This document shows, one piece after another, positions 36,701-46,842 of a stretch of DNA of 64,000 bases (position 1 is its first letter; every line of letters starts with the position of its first letter). The notes under the pieces are model-generated. The model worked only from the letters and a program-made list of their open reading frames with translations, had not been told where the DNA came from and did not search any database. The DNA lies in NCBI GenBank assembly GCA_018105865.1, contig CM030841.1, positions 6,926,729-6,990,728 on the forward strand, given 5' to 3'. The position numbers and the translations under genes were made by a program. Source of the DNA: Metaphire vulgaris. Taxonomy: Eukaryota; Annelida; Clitellata; Crassiclitellata; Megascolecidae.

Positions 36701-37300
36701 CTTCTTGGGTTAAACGTTTTGCGACGCAAACAGCGGATATAAAAAGAGGCAAAACGAAATGTGACAGCAGCAAATGAACGCCCACCGATATGCGACTAAG
36801 TTATAATGTATCTACCTGCAGTGGCGGCTCCACCGGGGGGCCAGATGGGCCCGTGCCCCCCATATTGAGTGCCTGGCCCCCCAGTGGCCCCCCAGTTGAG
36901 ACCCTATACTTAATGCTACATACATTAAACAACAAAGGGTTGCCCCCCCAATGATTAGAATTTGCCACCCCAACGGCACCCCACTTGCCAAATCCTAGAG
37001 CCGCCTCTTCATGAATGCATTTGGGGCGGCGGATTAGCAATGAGGCAAAGGTGCACGCTACGCCAGTGGCCTAAGCATGCTGCGCTGCTGCTGCTGCTGC
37101 TGCTGCTGACCAGCGCTGGACGACTCACTTCTGGTGAGAGGCCTTTCGCCACTGAGATCCGTCTGCGATGTCGTTTTGACGACATCTTTTGAAGGCTTCG
37201 ATGAAGTGGGAGCCGAATTGGCGACCAAGAACAACGCCGCACAGAGAAGAGCGCAGACTGGCATCGTCTGCCGAGGACCCATTGTCAAGGATGAACGCAT
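30628..37300 (-). CDS. Putative secreted acidic prohormone (neuropeptide/granin-like)
   Basis: I do not recognise the family. The exons I infer are 37300-37129 (signal peptide), 35898-35641, 31580 to about 31300, and about 31170-30628. The first three join in phase (GTGAGT donor, TTTTTCAG and TCTTTAG acceptors). Residues 1-30 form a signal peptide (PVCALLCAALFLVANSA). Dibasic processing sites are frequent: KR before AEEILYGNHQNAPRV, KK after it, RRKR, AKR before DLDYEELRELFEN, VKR before NVFYPYSYEPYGG, AKR before SADEYERLYRLAEALN. The body is rich in D/E/G/A. The motif PYSYEP occurs twice, as IPYSYEPRYD and FYPYSYEPYGG, suggesting related peptides. It ends ...NDYEKK-stop. Such architecture is typical of regulated-secretory precursors. 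The junction near 31170-31300 is uncertain: a G6 run and a GAG run break the frame, so either an odd short intron or indels are involved. It could also be a structural secreted acidic protein. Confidence 0.6.
31874..32033. mobile_element. hAT MITE, CAG(T/C)(A/G)GCGTGCAG family
   Basis: The left end CAGTAGCGTGCAGA and right end CTCTGCACGCCGCTG are inverted repeats. GGTCTGGT is duplicated exactly (31866-31873 and 32034-32041). At 160 bp it lies in the long intron between the second and third inferred exons of the prohormone-like gene. The flanking GC-rich DNA (31740-32270) looks like a further older element that it split. Confidence 0.88.
32704..32875. mobile_element. hAT MITE inserted inside an (AAT)n microsatellite
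   Basis: The left end CAGGGCGCGATTTG and right end CAAATCGCACCCTG are inverted repeats. ATAATAAT flanks both sides, although the repetitive target makes this duplication uninformative by itself. (AAT)n continues on both sides (about 32680-32703 and 32876-32948). Confidence 0.8.
33668..33802. repeat. (AT)n run with a higher-order ACAGTATATAT unit
   Basis: A pure TA run up to about 33730, then about five regular units of about 14 bp spelling TATATATACAGTAT. The large tyrosine/isoleucine frames across it are artefacts. Confidence 0.95.
34204..34465. mobile_element. hAT MITE, CAGAGGCGGATCTAG family
   Basis: The left end CAGAGGCGGATCTAG and right end CTAGATCCGCCTCTG are perfect 15-bp inverted repeats. 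The flanks AGTGGGAG and AGTGGGGG match at 7 of 8. The interior holds two copies of the GGACCTTTTTTGCT(C/T)GTCAG core that recurs across other families in this window. Confidence 0.9.
34945..35080 (+). mobile_element. Possible LINE 3' tail
   Basis: A short frame encodes a KRRLKTHFF-like end followed by TGTAAAGCGC and AACGCTATATAAGTTGGCAT. This is the usual ending of CR1/L2-like LINE ORF2 and 3' untranslated region. There is only about 130 bp, so support is limited. Confidence 0.4.
35350..35520. mobile_element. Truncated MITE, CAGTGGCGGCTC family
   Basis: The left end CAGTGGCAGCTCCAC and the interior GCCCGTGCCCCATATTGAG and TTGGGACCCTATATTTAATA match the copy at 14477-14660. The right inverted repeat is lost. 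Confidence 0.8.
36819..37009. mobile_element. MITE, CAGTGGCGGCTC family, next to prohormone exon 1
   Basis: The left end CAGTGGCGGCTCCACC is intact, while the right end CTAGAGCCGCCTCTT is altered. No matching 8-bp flanks are readable. It lies in the first coding intron of the prohormone-like gene, about 120 bp downstream of the splice donor. Confidence 0.85.
37081..37109. repeat. CAG/CTG trinucleotide run beside a splice donor
   Basis: Eight to nine CTG units begin about 20 bp inside the intron following the inferred donor at 37123-37128. If that donor were skipped, the run would add a polyglutamine stretch before an early stop. Confidence 0.85.
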
Positions 37301-37329
37301 CTGATCAGAAACATACAAAGTCGATCATT

Positions 37330-38095
37330 GTGTAGCTCGAACCTGTGGAAGGTCAGCCACATAGGCGTCCCCTGGGGCCCGGACCCTCGCACAAATTTGA
37401 TTTAAGTTTTAAAAATGTCCTACAACTTTAAGCGTTAAATTGATTTGCTGTAAAATCTTTTTTGGTTTTAGAAATTGGTTTGATGTAGAATCTTTTTGGG
37501 TTTTAAAAATTGCTTTTATACAAAATCGTAGATCCTGTGTTTTGCTGGCGTGACAAATGGAAGAGCATAAATCTCTCTTTGGTTTTGAGTTTCGTTAGTA
37601 TATCGACACGCTGCATCACAGCGGGAGATTACTACCGTTATATACTCGTCTAGCATACTTGCGTTAATTAGCAAAACCCTCTGCAAATTTGCGAGTAGCT
37701 TTGGCTGCAGATTTAAAACCAGACATTGCTAATGTAGTGAAAAAATAAACAATGTCACGCCTCATCAGCTTCCGCATCTACATTGACCGTCATCTAACTT
37801 TATATGTTTTCAATTTGATCTTCAGTTCATTGCCATTAGGCCTAACAAAGTTTGAAATTTAACTGTTTCTGTTAGACATGACTAGAATATGGTTTGTCTT
37901 AGCTACAACAATAGGTTGTAATCAATGTAAATAATGTAATGATTGAATGGTCTTTCAAGTTTTCGTCATTTTACTTTAGATTTTTACATAGCTCAGATTT
38001 TGGAATATAATATTGACAAACTTTTTGCATTTGGCCCGCGAGGACATGGGGACATATTGTTTGGCCCGCCGCCCAAAAAGTCTTGACACCCCTGA
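37330..38095. mobile_element. Probable old hAT element, right end visible
   Basis: The right edge TTTGGCCCGC...TCTTGACACCCCTG (about 38030-38094) is a classic hAT terminus (CAGGGGTGTCAAGA when inverted). GGCCCGGACCCTCGCAC near 37376 may be the decayed left arm. No target duplication can be shown. Confidence 0.4.
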
Positions 38096-38099
38096 TCTA

Positions 38100-39165
38100 T
38101 ACATTGTTGTATTGTATTGATTATAATCATTATATATATATATATACGTAACTACGTCATGTTGACAAGTGACTTCCGACTGTTGCGCTCCTGAAAATAT
38201 TTTTTTTACAAAAAACCCTGTTTTGACGTATGCGTTAAATTAGAATATAGTCAATTATCAATGCCTCAAATGAAGTTCCATATCACTTAGCTAACATTTG
38301 TCTGCCAGCAGTCGATGCTATTGGGACTACAAAATATTTTAAATTTCAAACATATGTCGTCGTAAAGGACAAACACCGGTAGCCGAAACGACGACTTACG
38401 GACATCCACTGAACTGACCACCGTAATATATTTTGCCAAATAGCAGATTAATGGCCTAATTAGTGTCTCAGATGGTATCTTCTATCCTTCTGTGTCTCTA
38501 ACGTGTAACGACTGTCTTCTGCTGAAGAGTCTGATTGGACCATATGTCCGGTTTTCTTAGGCGAACGTCAACAGATGTCTTCTTCTTCACTGCAACGTTC
38601 TGCGTCGGTTTGAATAAAACGCGAATCGGCGCTATATGAATTTCTCAATTACAGATACCTTTAGAACTGAACGTCGCCAGTTAAATTAAATTAAGTCATT
38701 TGAGAAAAATGGACACAACGCCTTTGTTATCTCCACTTACCTAACCGGTTGGTCCTGGAAAACAGAAAGCGACGGTACCTGCCTGGTCACTTCCTCTCCT
38801 ATTATGCATTATGATATTATTATTTTGATGCCGTCCGTTCCACAGGCTCCGTGTTAGGCCGGCTCCGTCGACCGCGTCGGCGACCGAACCCTGCGCCGCC
38901 GCCGCCGTCGTCGATGGGCGCTGCCGATGCCATGCGCTGGCATCGGGGGTCGCCTGAAGACGCCACCGTCGTCCGCGTTTGACGGTGCGGCGGCGGCCGC
39001 TGGTGCCGGGGGGGGAGGGGGCCTTAGACGTTCCTGTCGCCCGCCTGGACATGCATCGGGGCCGAGTCGATCGCCCGTTCGAACGAGATCAATAACATCT
39101 CTCACTCGTCGCAGACAACGCCGCCGCCGCACTCCAAAATTCAACGGTTGCCATTTGAGCGTATA
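38100..39165. other. GC-rich flank upstream of the prohormone-like gene
   Basis: Bases 38830-39140 are much richer in CG dinucleotides than their surroundings, with GCCGCCGCCGTCGTCG runs. An acceptor just upstream of the prohormone start codon implies an untranslated exon further upstream, and this block is one candidate. No exon boundary can be demonstrated. Confidence 0.3.
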
Positions 39166-39189
39166 CAGGCCTATACAATAAATCTCTAA

Positions 39190-39369
39190 GTATATATACA
39201 CGGTACATGCATACATATGCGTTCGAACATACATACGCACATACTGTAGGCCTACATACATTTAGACTACACACTCTGTACATACATGCATACGTACCTA
39301 CATGCATACATACATGCATGAATACATACATACATATATATATATAGTATATAGGTGTATATAGTATAT

Positions 39370-39400
<31 letters not shown>

Positions 39401-39532
39401 CAAATACATACATATACATACAATCTTACATGCATACCTACATGCATATATAGACATATATGCATACGTACATAGGCTATATAGATATACACATAAATAA
39501 ATAAATGAATACGAATAAACGTATGTACGTGT

Positions 39533-39579
<47 letters not shown>

Positions 39580-39671
39580 CGTATATATATATGTATATAT
39601 ATGACGTAGTCAAAAGTGTTGATTTTGTCGTCCTCTTCTCTCTCTCTCTCTCTCTCTTTCTCTCAAAAGTG

Positions 39672-39757
<86 letters not shown>
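39190..39757. repeat. Compound TA/CATA and (CT)n satellite-like tract
   Basis: CATACATA repeats, long TATATA runs (about 39370-39400 and 39539-39600) and an almost pure CT run (about 39635-39757, with one AAAAGTGTT interruption). A 275-codon frame here is entirely microsatellite. Confidence 0.95.
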
Positions 39758-39759
<2 letters not shown>

Positions 39760-39930
39760 GGACAAGCATTTTCAGACGACAGTGGAAGTGTAAGAACGCC
39801 TGGAACACACGCAATCTATATTTCATTACAAGTTGGATCACACGGCGCTTCACTCGGGACACCGAGTCTGGCTTTTTGCCAGCAATTAACGGTTGACCGA
39901 CGCGATGTGCCAGCACGTCTGTCGTGACGA

Positions 39931-40020
39931 GGAAGAGGAGGAGGAGGAGGAGGAGGAGGAGGAGGAGGAGGAGGAGGAGGAGGAGGAGTAGGAAGAGGAT
40001 GAGGATGAGGAAGAGGAGGA
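39931..40020. repeat. (GAG)n microsatellite
   Basis: An AGG/GAG trinucleotide run of roughly 60 bp with a degenerate tail. Confidence 0.95.
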
Positions 40021-40232
40021 CGACAAAAATGATGACTGCGATAGTCGTGATGATTGTGCCAATTAGTATGTGAAATCGCCTATAAACCCTTTCCGGCGGC
40101 GTCTAATGTTCTGCAAAATAGATGAATTCTGCGGCGGCAGCACCAGTAGAACATCGCGCGGTAGATGAATGCTTTTCGCCGTTAAAAAATATACCTAAGT
40201 TCAACCAGGGAGTCTGTAAGACCAAACTACGC

Positions 40233-40265
40233 TTTATTATTATTATTATTATTATTTATTATTAA

Positions 40266-40336
<71 letters not shown>

Positions 40337-40360
40337 CATCATCATCATCATCATCGTCAT
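40233..40360. repeat. (ATT)n then (CAT)n microsatellite
   Basis: About 100 bp of ATT units followed by CAT/CGT units. Confidence 0.95.
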
Positions 40361-40437
40361 TTCATTTGTTTAAAAACAACCTGAAGTTACTGTTTATTGT
40401 ACTCGCCATGTGACTCAGGTAGGCCTATGCTTTCCTG

Positions 40438-40497
40438 CAGGGTTTAATATAGGCCGTTTCCGGGGGAAATTGCCCTTTCCCCCCGGAAATTTCAAAC
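40438..40497. mobile_element. Left end only of a CAGTGTTTAATCTAG-family element
   Basis: CAGGGTTTAATATAGGCCG and GCCCTTTCCCCCCGGAAATT match the left end of the MITEs at 13385 and 54032. Similarity stops at about 40497, where hAT-relic sequence begins. Either this is a broken junction or the MITE family derives from a larger element of this kind. Confidence 0.75.
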
Positions 40498-40534
40498 CAT
40501 ACTCCCGTTTTGACCGGGACAGTCCCGGTTTAAG

Positions 40535-41310
40535 GTGATATGTCCCTGTGTCCCGAAAGACAAGCTCGGGACACAGAAATGTCCCGTTTTCAAAAATGTG
40601 TCCCGAAAATGGGCCCGTTCTGGACAATGGTGTCGATATGGTACAGCCATGGATGTTCGAAGAGAACTTAACAACATAAAATTAAACTTGCAAGACAGAA
40701 AAGAGCAACTGCTTTTAGGTATCGAGACTAAGAACGTTTTGAGAAAGATGGAAGCAGAAGGTGATATAAGTAAACCGTAATGTTGACGTCTTCATTATCA
40801 AAGCTGTGCCGTTTTTGGTTCTTGCCTGGATTACATTGACCTTTGGGGTCAATCACAAAATATCAGCGCATTGGACTGGGTCATGCTGGCGAAGTAATTT
40901 CCTGGGAAGAAATTGAAACAAGTTCAAACCTGGTTGTAAGAATTTCGGCCAAAGCCACGTTGTTTAATGACAGCAATGAATAATTATTGTTTAATCAAGC
41001 TACGTGCGTCAAGAACTATGTTACAGATTAGACTATTGCTCAGTGAAAAGCCGAAGAGAAAAGCGTGACTTAGGTGAAATTCTTAATTTAAGCTTGTCCA
41101 ATTTGCATTAGCCGATGATTAGCGTTACACCTGGCACAAATGCTTCAGTGGAACGTGTATTCAGTCTTATGAATGATTTGCGAACAGAAGAAAAAGGTCA
41201 ACTAAAGGTCGAGACAGTCAGGGCAACGCTTTTGGTGAAAGTCAACTTGGGTTTGAGCTGTGCCGAGTTTCATCAACAAATCAGAGACAATCATAGACGT
41301 CTTAATTAAC
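40535..41310 (+). pseudogene. hAT transposase relic
   Basis: The frame at 41115-41309 reads GTNASVERVFSLMNDLRTEE, then KVETVRATLLVKVN. This is the hAT dimerisation signature (ATNA.VER.FS.M...R...R..L....L..L) and is clearer than the relics at 2 and 3.5 kb. Upstream, 40535-40780 encodes a short charged piece (MDVRRELNNIKLNLQDRKEQ) with no catalytic residues. Intervening sequence has stop codons in every frame. ACCGGGAC/GTCCCGGT palindromes at 40511-40535 may be subterminal repeats. Confidence 0.65.
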
Positions 41311-41756
41311 TGTGTGAACAGCAGCTAGAAATACAAATGACTCAAACTGAAACACACTACATGTGCAACAGCCATCCTACCAAGTACGTCACAGTTGATT
41401 GATTAGTTGATTAATGTCCACTATATTGGCTGATAATAATATCATAATTTTACAGTACTGTACCATGCAGCTGCTATGAGCTGCATGTGTTGTCTCATTG
41501 ACACTGTTTACGTTCACTTATACTACACTTGCTCTACTTGTAATAAGCCTGGAATGCCAATTCGTATAGCAGCTCGTTTTTTTATATTCCCCGGGCGTCA
41601 CGATCTGGCCTGAAAAAATATGGTCACCTTGGTGTCACAAGGACACACTACACCGACGCCCTTTGACGCCCTTTTCAAAAACTGATTGCTACGCCATTGG
41701 CTATTCTCAAATGCACTTGCACTGCAGAAAGGGATTTCGACTGGTAATGTTAGTTT

Positions 41757-41944
41757 CAGGGGCGTAGCGACGGGGGGGTGGTATATCGGTATGTAACTAT
41801 GTATGCCCCCAAAATAAGTCAATATTAAAGTTGCTTTATGTAATTTATATGTGGTTCTACAGTAGGTGGTTTATGTGGTTTATGTTAAAATTTATACTCC
41901 CCCCAATATTTATACCCCAAATCAAATTTCTGGCTACGCCTCTG
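41757..41944. mobile_element. hAT MITE, CAGGGGCGTAGCGACGG type
   Basis: The left end CAGGGGCGTAGCGA and right end TGGCTACGCCTCTG are inverted repeats. GTTAGTTT is duplicated exactly (41749-41756 and 41945-41952). Confidence 0.9.
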
Positions 41945-41999
41945 GTTAGTTTCCATAGGTGCTTCGCGGCTGTTTCAAAGATCAGTTGTAAAATTTGAA

Positions 42000-43180
42000 T
42001 AGGTAAAGAAATTGCTGAATGAAGTTCAATGAACGCCATCAAAGAATCAGCAAATTGCAGGAACTCGACAGGTAGTATGGTGGGCGGCGATGACGACGAC
42101 GACGCAGAAGACAACGACGACGCTGATGATGTTGACGACGACTAGAGAGTGACACGGTAACAGTAAATCCGCGGTGACCGCGGGGGAAGGGGGTAGAGCT
42201 GAATGCTGCCCAGCATGGGATAATGAGGGGACGAAAATTGCTGGTGCGGGGATGGGGGAAGAAGAGGAAGAAGAAGAACAACAACAACAGCAACAAAGAA
42301 CAACAACAAGAACAACAACAAGAACAACAAGAACAAGAAGAAAGACGAAGACAAAAAACGAAGAATTAGAAAACGGCGGAGAAGAAACCATATAGAGCGT
42401 CATTCGACGACGCAACAATTAGGCTAACTCAAATTCTCTCAATCAGAGAAGTATTCGCAATTTCAGACTCAGTCGCCGACATGAGACCGTTGCAATTTTG
42501 CGTTATTTCACTTTTCATCATCCTCCTCTTCTTCTTCTTCTCCTCTCTTCTTCTTCTTCTTCTTCTTCTTCTTCTTCTTCTTCTTCTTCTTCTCCGTCTT
42601 CGGTTTCGTCATTATGTATACGACGACAGAGTTCATCTGAAGACTCATTTCAACGCGACGTGTATCGGTGACATAATCCTGCGTCGTGACGTCAGCAGCA
42701 GCAACAGATGACGTCGTCGTCGTCGTCGTCCTCTTCGCCTCCCCCGTACTCTCTCTCTCTCTCTCTCTTTGGCTGCCTCCCCCACCCCCACTCCAGACGA
42801 GTAAACAACGGTCATGCGTCGACGTGTGGTCGGATATATTAGACGCCTGCGTCTGTCAACGCACGTCTACTCGTTCTCACGTCTTCCGTCTGCTGCGTCT
42901 GCTGCTGCAGGCGAGTTGAGGGCTCCTCCTCCTCCTCCTTCTCCTCCTGCTCCTCCTCGAGTGCGCATGTGTGAGACGAGCGCTGGTCGTGATGAATTGA
43001 GGCGGAATCGAGGCTGCAGTCGTCGTCGTCGTCGACGTCATTATTCACCTGTGAGACCGAACGTCGCTCTCTTCTTCCAGGAAATTAACAAACACAGGAC
43101 GACGAATGCCGAGGCGGAGAAACACACCGGCGCTCCACTCCCGCCCCAGAGCAGGCACAAGAAATTTAGACATATGGTCA
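42000..43180. other. GC-rich, microsatellite-laden intergenic block
   Basis: It contains runs of GACGAC, AACAAC/GAAGAA (42240-42350), (TTC)n (42520-42600), (GTC)n (42711-42730) and (CT)n (42748-42772). A perfect CRE palindrome TGACGTCA is at 42687-42694. Long open frames exist in several overlapping phases on both strands but are repeat-driven, so I call none. It might be a regulatory or first-exon region for a neighbouring gene, which I cannot show. Confidence 0.35.
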
Positions 43181-43189
43181 AACGCGAAG

Positions 43190-43300
43190 ATAATGATGAT
43201 GATCATGATGATGATCATGATGATTATGACGATGATCAAGACTATGATGATGATGATCAATATCATGATGATGATAATGATGATCATGATGATGATTTTA
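43190..43300. repeat. (GATGAT)n microsatellite
   Basis: A GAT/CAT-rich degenerate trinucleotide tract. The Asp/His and Met/Ile frames across it are artefacts. Confidence 0.9.
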
Positions 43301-43650
43301 AATTTTAATATGTGGAACACCCTCGCCCAACAAATACTGTGTTTACATATACAGCAATACTTGCTGATTAATTTTCGATTACCTTTAGTTTTCGATGTCT
43401 GCGACAACAGTCAACACTTCATATCCTCGATTAGTTGTTGTTCATTTTACTACTTTGTTCAAGATTTTCCCCTATTATTTTCTGCTTATTCTCTTTTCCT
43501 CTTTCTTACTTCTCTCTCTCTCTCTCTCTCTCGTTTTGTCTACCGTCGAAGTGTTGAAGCGATTAGCTATTTGATGGCTTCCAAAAAGCAACTGTAAATC
43601 CTGAATTCTTGTGATCCTAAGATTCCCAACCGTTAGACTATGCATAAGCC

Positions 43651-45217
43651 TAGGGTTGCCTGATTTCCGGTTTTTAACCGGACTGCCCGGTGTTTTGCTA
43701 TTTATCCAGTGAAAAAAATGAGGCTATACCGGACACATGCATGTCCGGTATCTTCTTGCAAGCTACCAAACTACAACAAGCAAGTCACTCCCAGCCCAGT
43801 GTTTAATCTAGACTCCTGGTTTTGGGGGAAACTGAAAAAGCCGGGGGGAGTCAGCTAAGGGGCTGCTGTTAGTTGATGTAGTATGCCAAAATATCCGGGG
43901 GGAATTTGAAATTTCCGGGGGGAAGGACGATTTTCCTCCGGAAACGGCCTAGAATAAACCCTGTCCCAGCCTAGTACAATGCTACATTTTTGCTATAATT
44001 CTCCTATAAATTATATCATATGTTTAGGAAAACCCAAATCCTAAGTTGTATTATTAAGCCGTCTAAATAATGGTTTCCCAAACAGTTTAGAACAGCGGCC
44101 CACTTCAACGGTTTTGTAACGTGTCGAGACCCTAATCATAGCATGTACACTTGTACAGTAATATCAAAAAATGCATTAGGCGGCATTTAGGCCGTCTGGT
44201 GAACGTTAGTTGAAAAAAGAATTTTCTGAGTATTGAATAAAAGGCAAAACAAAAGCTCCGATTCAACTCGAACAAAAATGTGGCAAATATATTAGGCAGT
44301 ATTATTGACATTTTTGCCAAATATGACAAAAGGAGAAAAATGGCTATCAAAATTTCTTGAAAATTATCTTTTTTTAAAATTTGCCAGAACATACCTTTGT
44401 TACGCATCTAAAATATCCTATGAGTATGGCAAAATCGCTTGAGTTAAGTCGAGATGACCAACCATCATAGAGGTTTCCTATTGTTATTGGAGTTTCAGAG
44501 CAAAATGGTCGGAATAATATTACTTTTTAAAAGCATCGGTATTGTCAGTTGGAGTGTATAGGACTCATCTATATAGCACATAGGCAAAAAACATATTTTC
44601 AACCTTCTCCCCTCGTTGGCACACCGTACACACGTAAAACCTCCTAAATCCAACCCTCCATTCCCCTTCAGTGCGTACGTACTTATATGGTATATGGATG
44701 GACCCATGATTTCAAGAGCTTGTACGTGCTCAAATGCTATTGGCTCACGTGATCTATTGACTACGTGGAAGAGAATTAGTCAGGTGCAGTTTTTAAGTAG
44801 ATTTTATACAATTGAAAAAACACAGAATAATAATAATAAAAGCAGCCGAGTCCAGTAAATAAATATATAAAGTCATGTAGGTCCCTAACAGTTTCTTTTA
44901 TTTCTTTGTTTTAGACGGTACTGTTTACATACATTTAAAGAGACAGTAGCAATTTTATTGTTTTATTTACTGTACAATGCGTGTTATTTGAGGCTCTGAG
45001 GAGTGAGGACCAGAGTGGCCTAATCCAAAAACATAAAATTTTCAGAAAACGGATTTGATGTTTGGAATGAACTTAAAATCACCACGTTACAATTTATTAG
45101 CATAGACAAAACATACTGTATAATGCATAATTTTTTCCCTGGTCCATCTTGTTACGTTTGCATTTTTTCATCTACACGGGTGTCCGGTATTTTGGAGACA
45201 GGGATATGGCAACCCTA
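43651..45217. mobile_element. hAT-like element, TAGGGTTGCC family, hosting a nested MITE
   Basis: The left end TAGGGTTGCCTGATTTCC and right end GATATGGCAACCCTA are inverted repeats. CATAAGCC is duplicated exactly (43643-43650 and 45218-45225). CCGGACA/TGTCCGGT subterminal motifs occur on both sides. The 1,567-bp interior has no transposase frame. The MITE at 43797-43963 is inserted in it. Confidence 0.9.
43797..43963. mobile_element. Nested MITE, CAGTGTTTAATCTAG family
   Basis: Inverted orientation relative to 13385 and 54032: it starts CAGTGTTTAATCTAGACTCC and ends GGCCTAGAATAAACCCTG. TCCCAGCC is duplicated exactly (43789-43796 and 43964-43971). Confidence 0.92.
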
Positions 45218-45263
45218 CATAAGCCGATTCGTTTATCGAATCCGCATATCAATTATATTGACA

Positions 45264-45557
45264 CAGTGGCGTAGCGTGGTCTCGTGCCGCCCATGGCTCC
45301 TGGAAAAAATGCCGCCCCAACCTGCTCCTATTATAACTGACAAGCAAAAAAGGTCGTCGCGGCCGAATTTGCCGCCCCTTCTCAATTTTGCCACCCCTTC
45401 GCTAAAACTCTTCGACAACCTGACAAGCAAAAAAACGTCATCGCCGCTCAATTTGCCGAAAAAGGTCATCGCCGGCCCCGCCGCTCATTTTGGCGCCCTC
45501 TTCATGTGTGCCGCCCATGGCTCGAGCCATAGTAGCCATTGGCACGCTACGCTACTG
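45264..45557. mobile_element. hAT MITE, CAGTGGCGTAGC family
   Basis: The left end CAGTGGCGTAGCGTGG and right end CACGCTACGCTACTG are inverted repeats. The flanks TATTGACA and TATTGGCA match at 7 of 8. It holds two copies of the GACAAGCAAAAAAGG-type core, near 45338 and 45421. Confidence 0.9.
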
Positions 45558-45728
45558 TATTGGCATGTACAGTATAGTCTACGGTCGATCCATGTTGGAG
45601 AAACTTGATGCAGTTCGACGACAGAGTTCTCCGCGCGTCTCTGTCTTTTGCTGTTCTGATGCAAATGATAATACAGTTATATTGTTCTCGTCCATTCCAG
45701 TGCATTTTACGAACCATATTGTCTGGCC

Positions 45729-45922
45729 CAGGGCGGCGCTAGGTTTTGTTGGCTGAGTGGATCTAATGCAATCTACACAACCAGGACCCGGCTCAGACTA
45801 CTCCTCCCTCCCCCCAAAAAAAATCAGAATTTCTCTGTGGATTTGCACGATTTGCTCGGGTGTCCCTGCCCGACGCTGGGTGGGTCTTGACCCGCGGATC
45901 CACTCCCCTAGAGCCGCCCCTG
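45729..45922. mobile_element. hAT MITE, CAGGG(G)CGGC type
   Basis: The left end CAGGGCGGCGCTAGG and right end CCTAGAGCCGCCCCTG are inverted repeats. The flanks GTCTGGCC and GCCTGGCC match at 7 of 8. Confidence 0.85.
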
Positions 45923-46242
45923 GCCTGGCCGCACGAATTTTATTTAAATTGCATTTTAATTATACGACCCTTTACTTTAGAAATTTAAAAACTCAGTATA
46001 TATGTATCCGTGGTCAAGAAGTAAGGCTAGCTATTCATGATATAATGAATTAACACCGTAGACAGGGTGTTAGTAAGACTTGGCTGTTAGTCGCCGCTGA
46101 GAGAGAATTGTATTAGAAACAACTGGTATTCTGTCGTCAGTCTATACACTGTAATGGCAAGTTCTTAAGAATTCAAATATTATGAAATTCAAAATTTTAA
46201 AAAAGCAGTGAATTTATGAATCTAAAACATGACCTGTATTTT

Positions 46243-46248
46243 TTTATT
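46243..46248 (-). promoter_or_regulatory. Candidate polyadenylation signal of the ZFP36-like gene
   Basis: TTTATT on the plus strand is AATAAA in transcript sense, about 600 bases beyond the stop codon. No closer AATAAA was found, but usage is unproven. Confidence 0.3.
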
Positions 46249-46398
46249 TTGAGCTTCAGTTCATCGCATATTAAAGGAATTTTAAAATTTCCTTAGAAAA
46301 TGGCTTGAATAAATTACTCAAAAAAGTCAAACTGTTCATTTTGTAATCAAATTAATGCAATGTCAATAATTGGAATTTGGCAGTCAGCTGCAGCACTA

Positions 46399-46512
46399 GT
46401 CTGTCTGTGTGTCTGTGTCTGTCTGTGTGTCTGTGTCTGTCTGTGTGTCTGTGTCTGTCTGTGTGTCTGTGTCTGTCTGTGTGTCTGTGTGTGTGTGTGT
46501 CTGTCTGTCTGC
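46399..46512. repeat. (GTCT)n / (GT)n microsatellite
   Basis: A regular GTGTCTGTGTCTGTCT higher-order pattern. It would lie in the 3' untranslated region of the ZFP36-like gene if the polyadenylation site is at about 46245. Confidence 0.95.
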
Positions 46513-46577
46513 AGTTCGGTAGGGTCTATTCTGAAAAGTCCGGGTATGGTTATGGTATGGTCGTCCATCCCCATTGC

Positions 46578-46697
46578 CAATGGCGGCTCGATATGGGGGT
46601 CTGGGAGCCCGTGCCCCCCCTATTGAATGCCTGGCCCTCCGTTGGGACCCTATGGCCTATACTTACTACTACACTGTACATACCTATCAACTAATAT
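46578..46697. mobile_element. Decayed MITE, CAGTGGCGGCTC family
   Basis: CAATGGCGGCTCG, GCCCGTGCCCCCCCTATTGA and TTGGGACCCTATGGCC match the family. The right end is missing. Confidence 0.7.
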
Positions 46698-46842
46698 GCG
46701 AAAAATTTTGAGAGGTTTGTCAACTGCAGTTAGACTGCTGACAGTTACAGTGCGATTAGATACGATTGCGTTCATCAACGCGGAATGCAAAACAAATGCC
46801 TGACCTTTGCTTAAATCTTCAAAGGCGCTATAATATACAATG

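Noticed and set aside
39089..39916. 275-codon minus-strand frame
   Set aside because: Translates CT and TA microsatellites (Arg/Glu and Tyr/Ile runs).
42814..43597. Several 120-165-codon frames on both strands
   Set aside because: Overlapping, driven by GTC, TCC and GAT repeats; no conserved residues seen.
46360..46694. Cys/Val-rich frames
   Set aside because: Encoded by the (GTCT)n microsatellite plus a MITE fragment.
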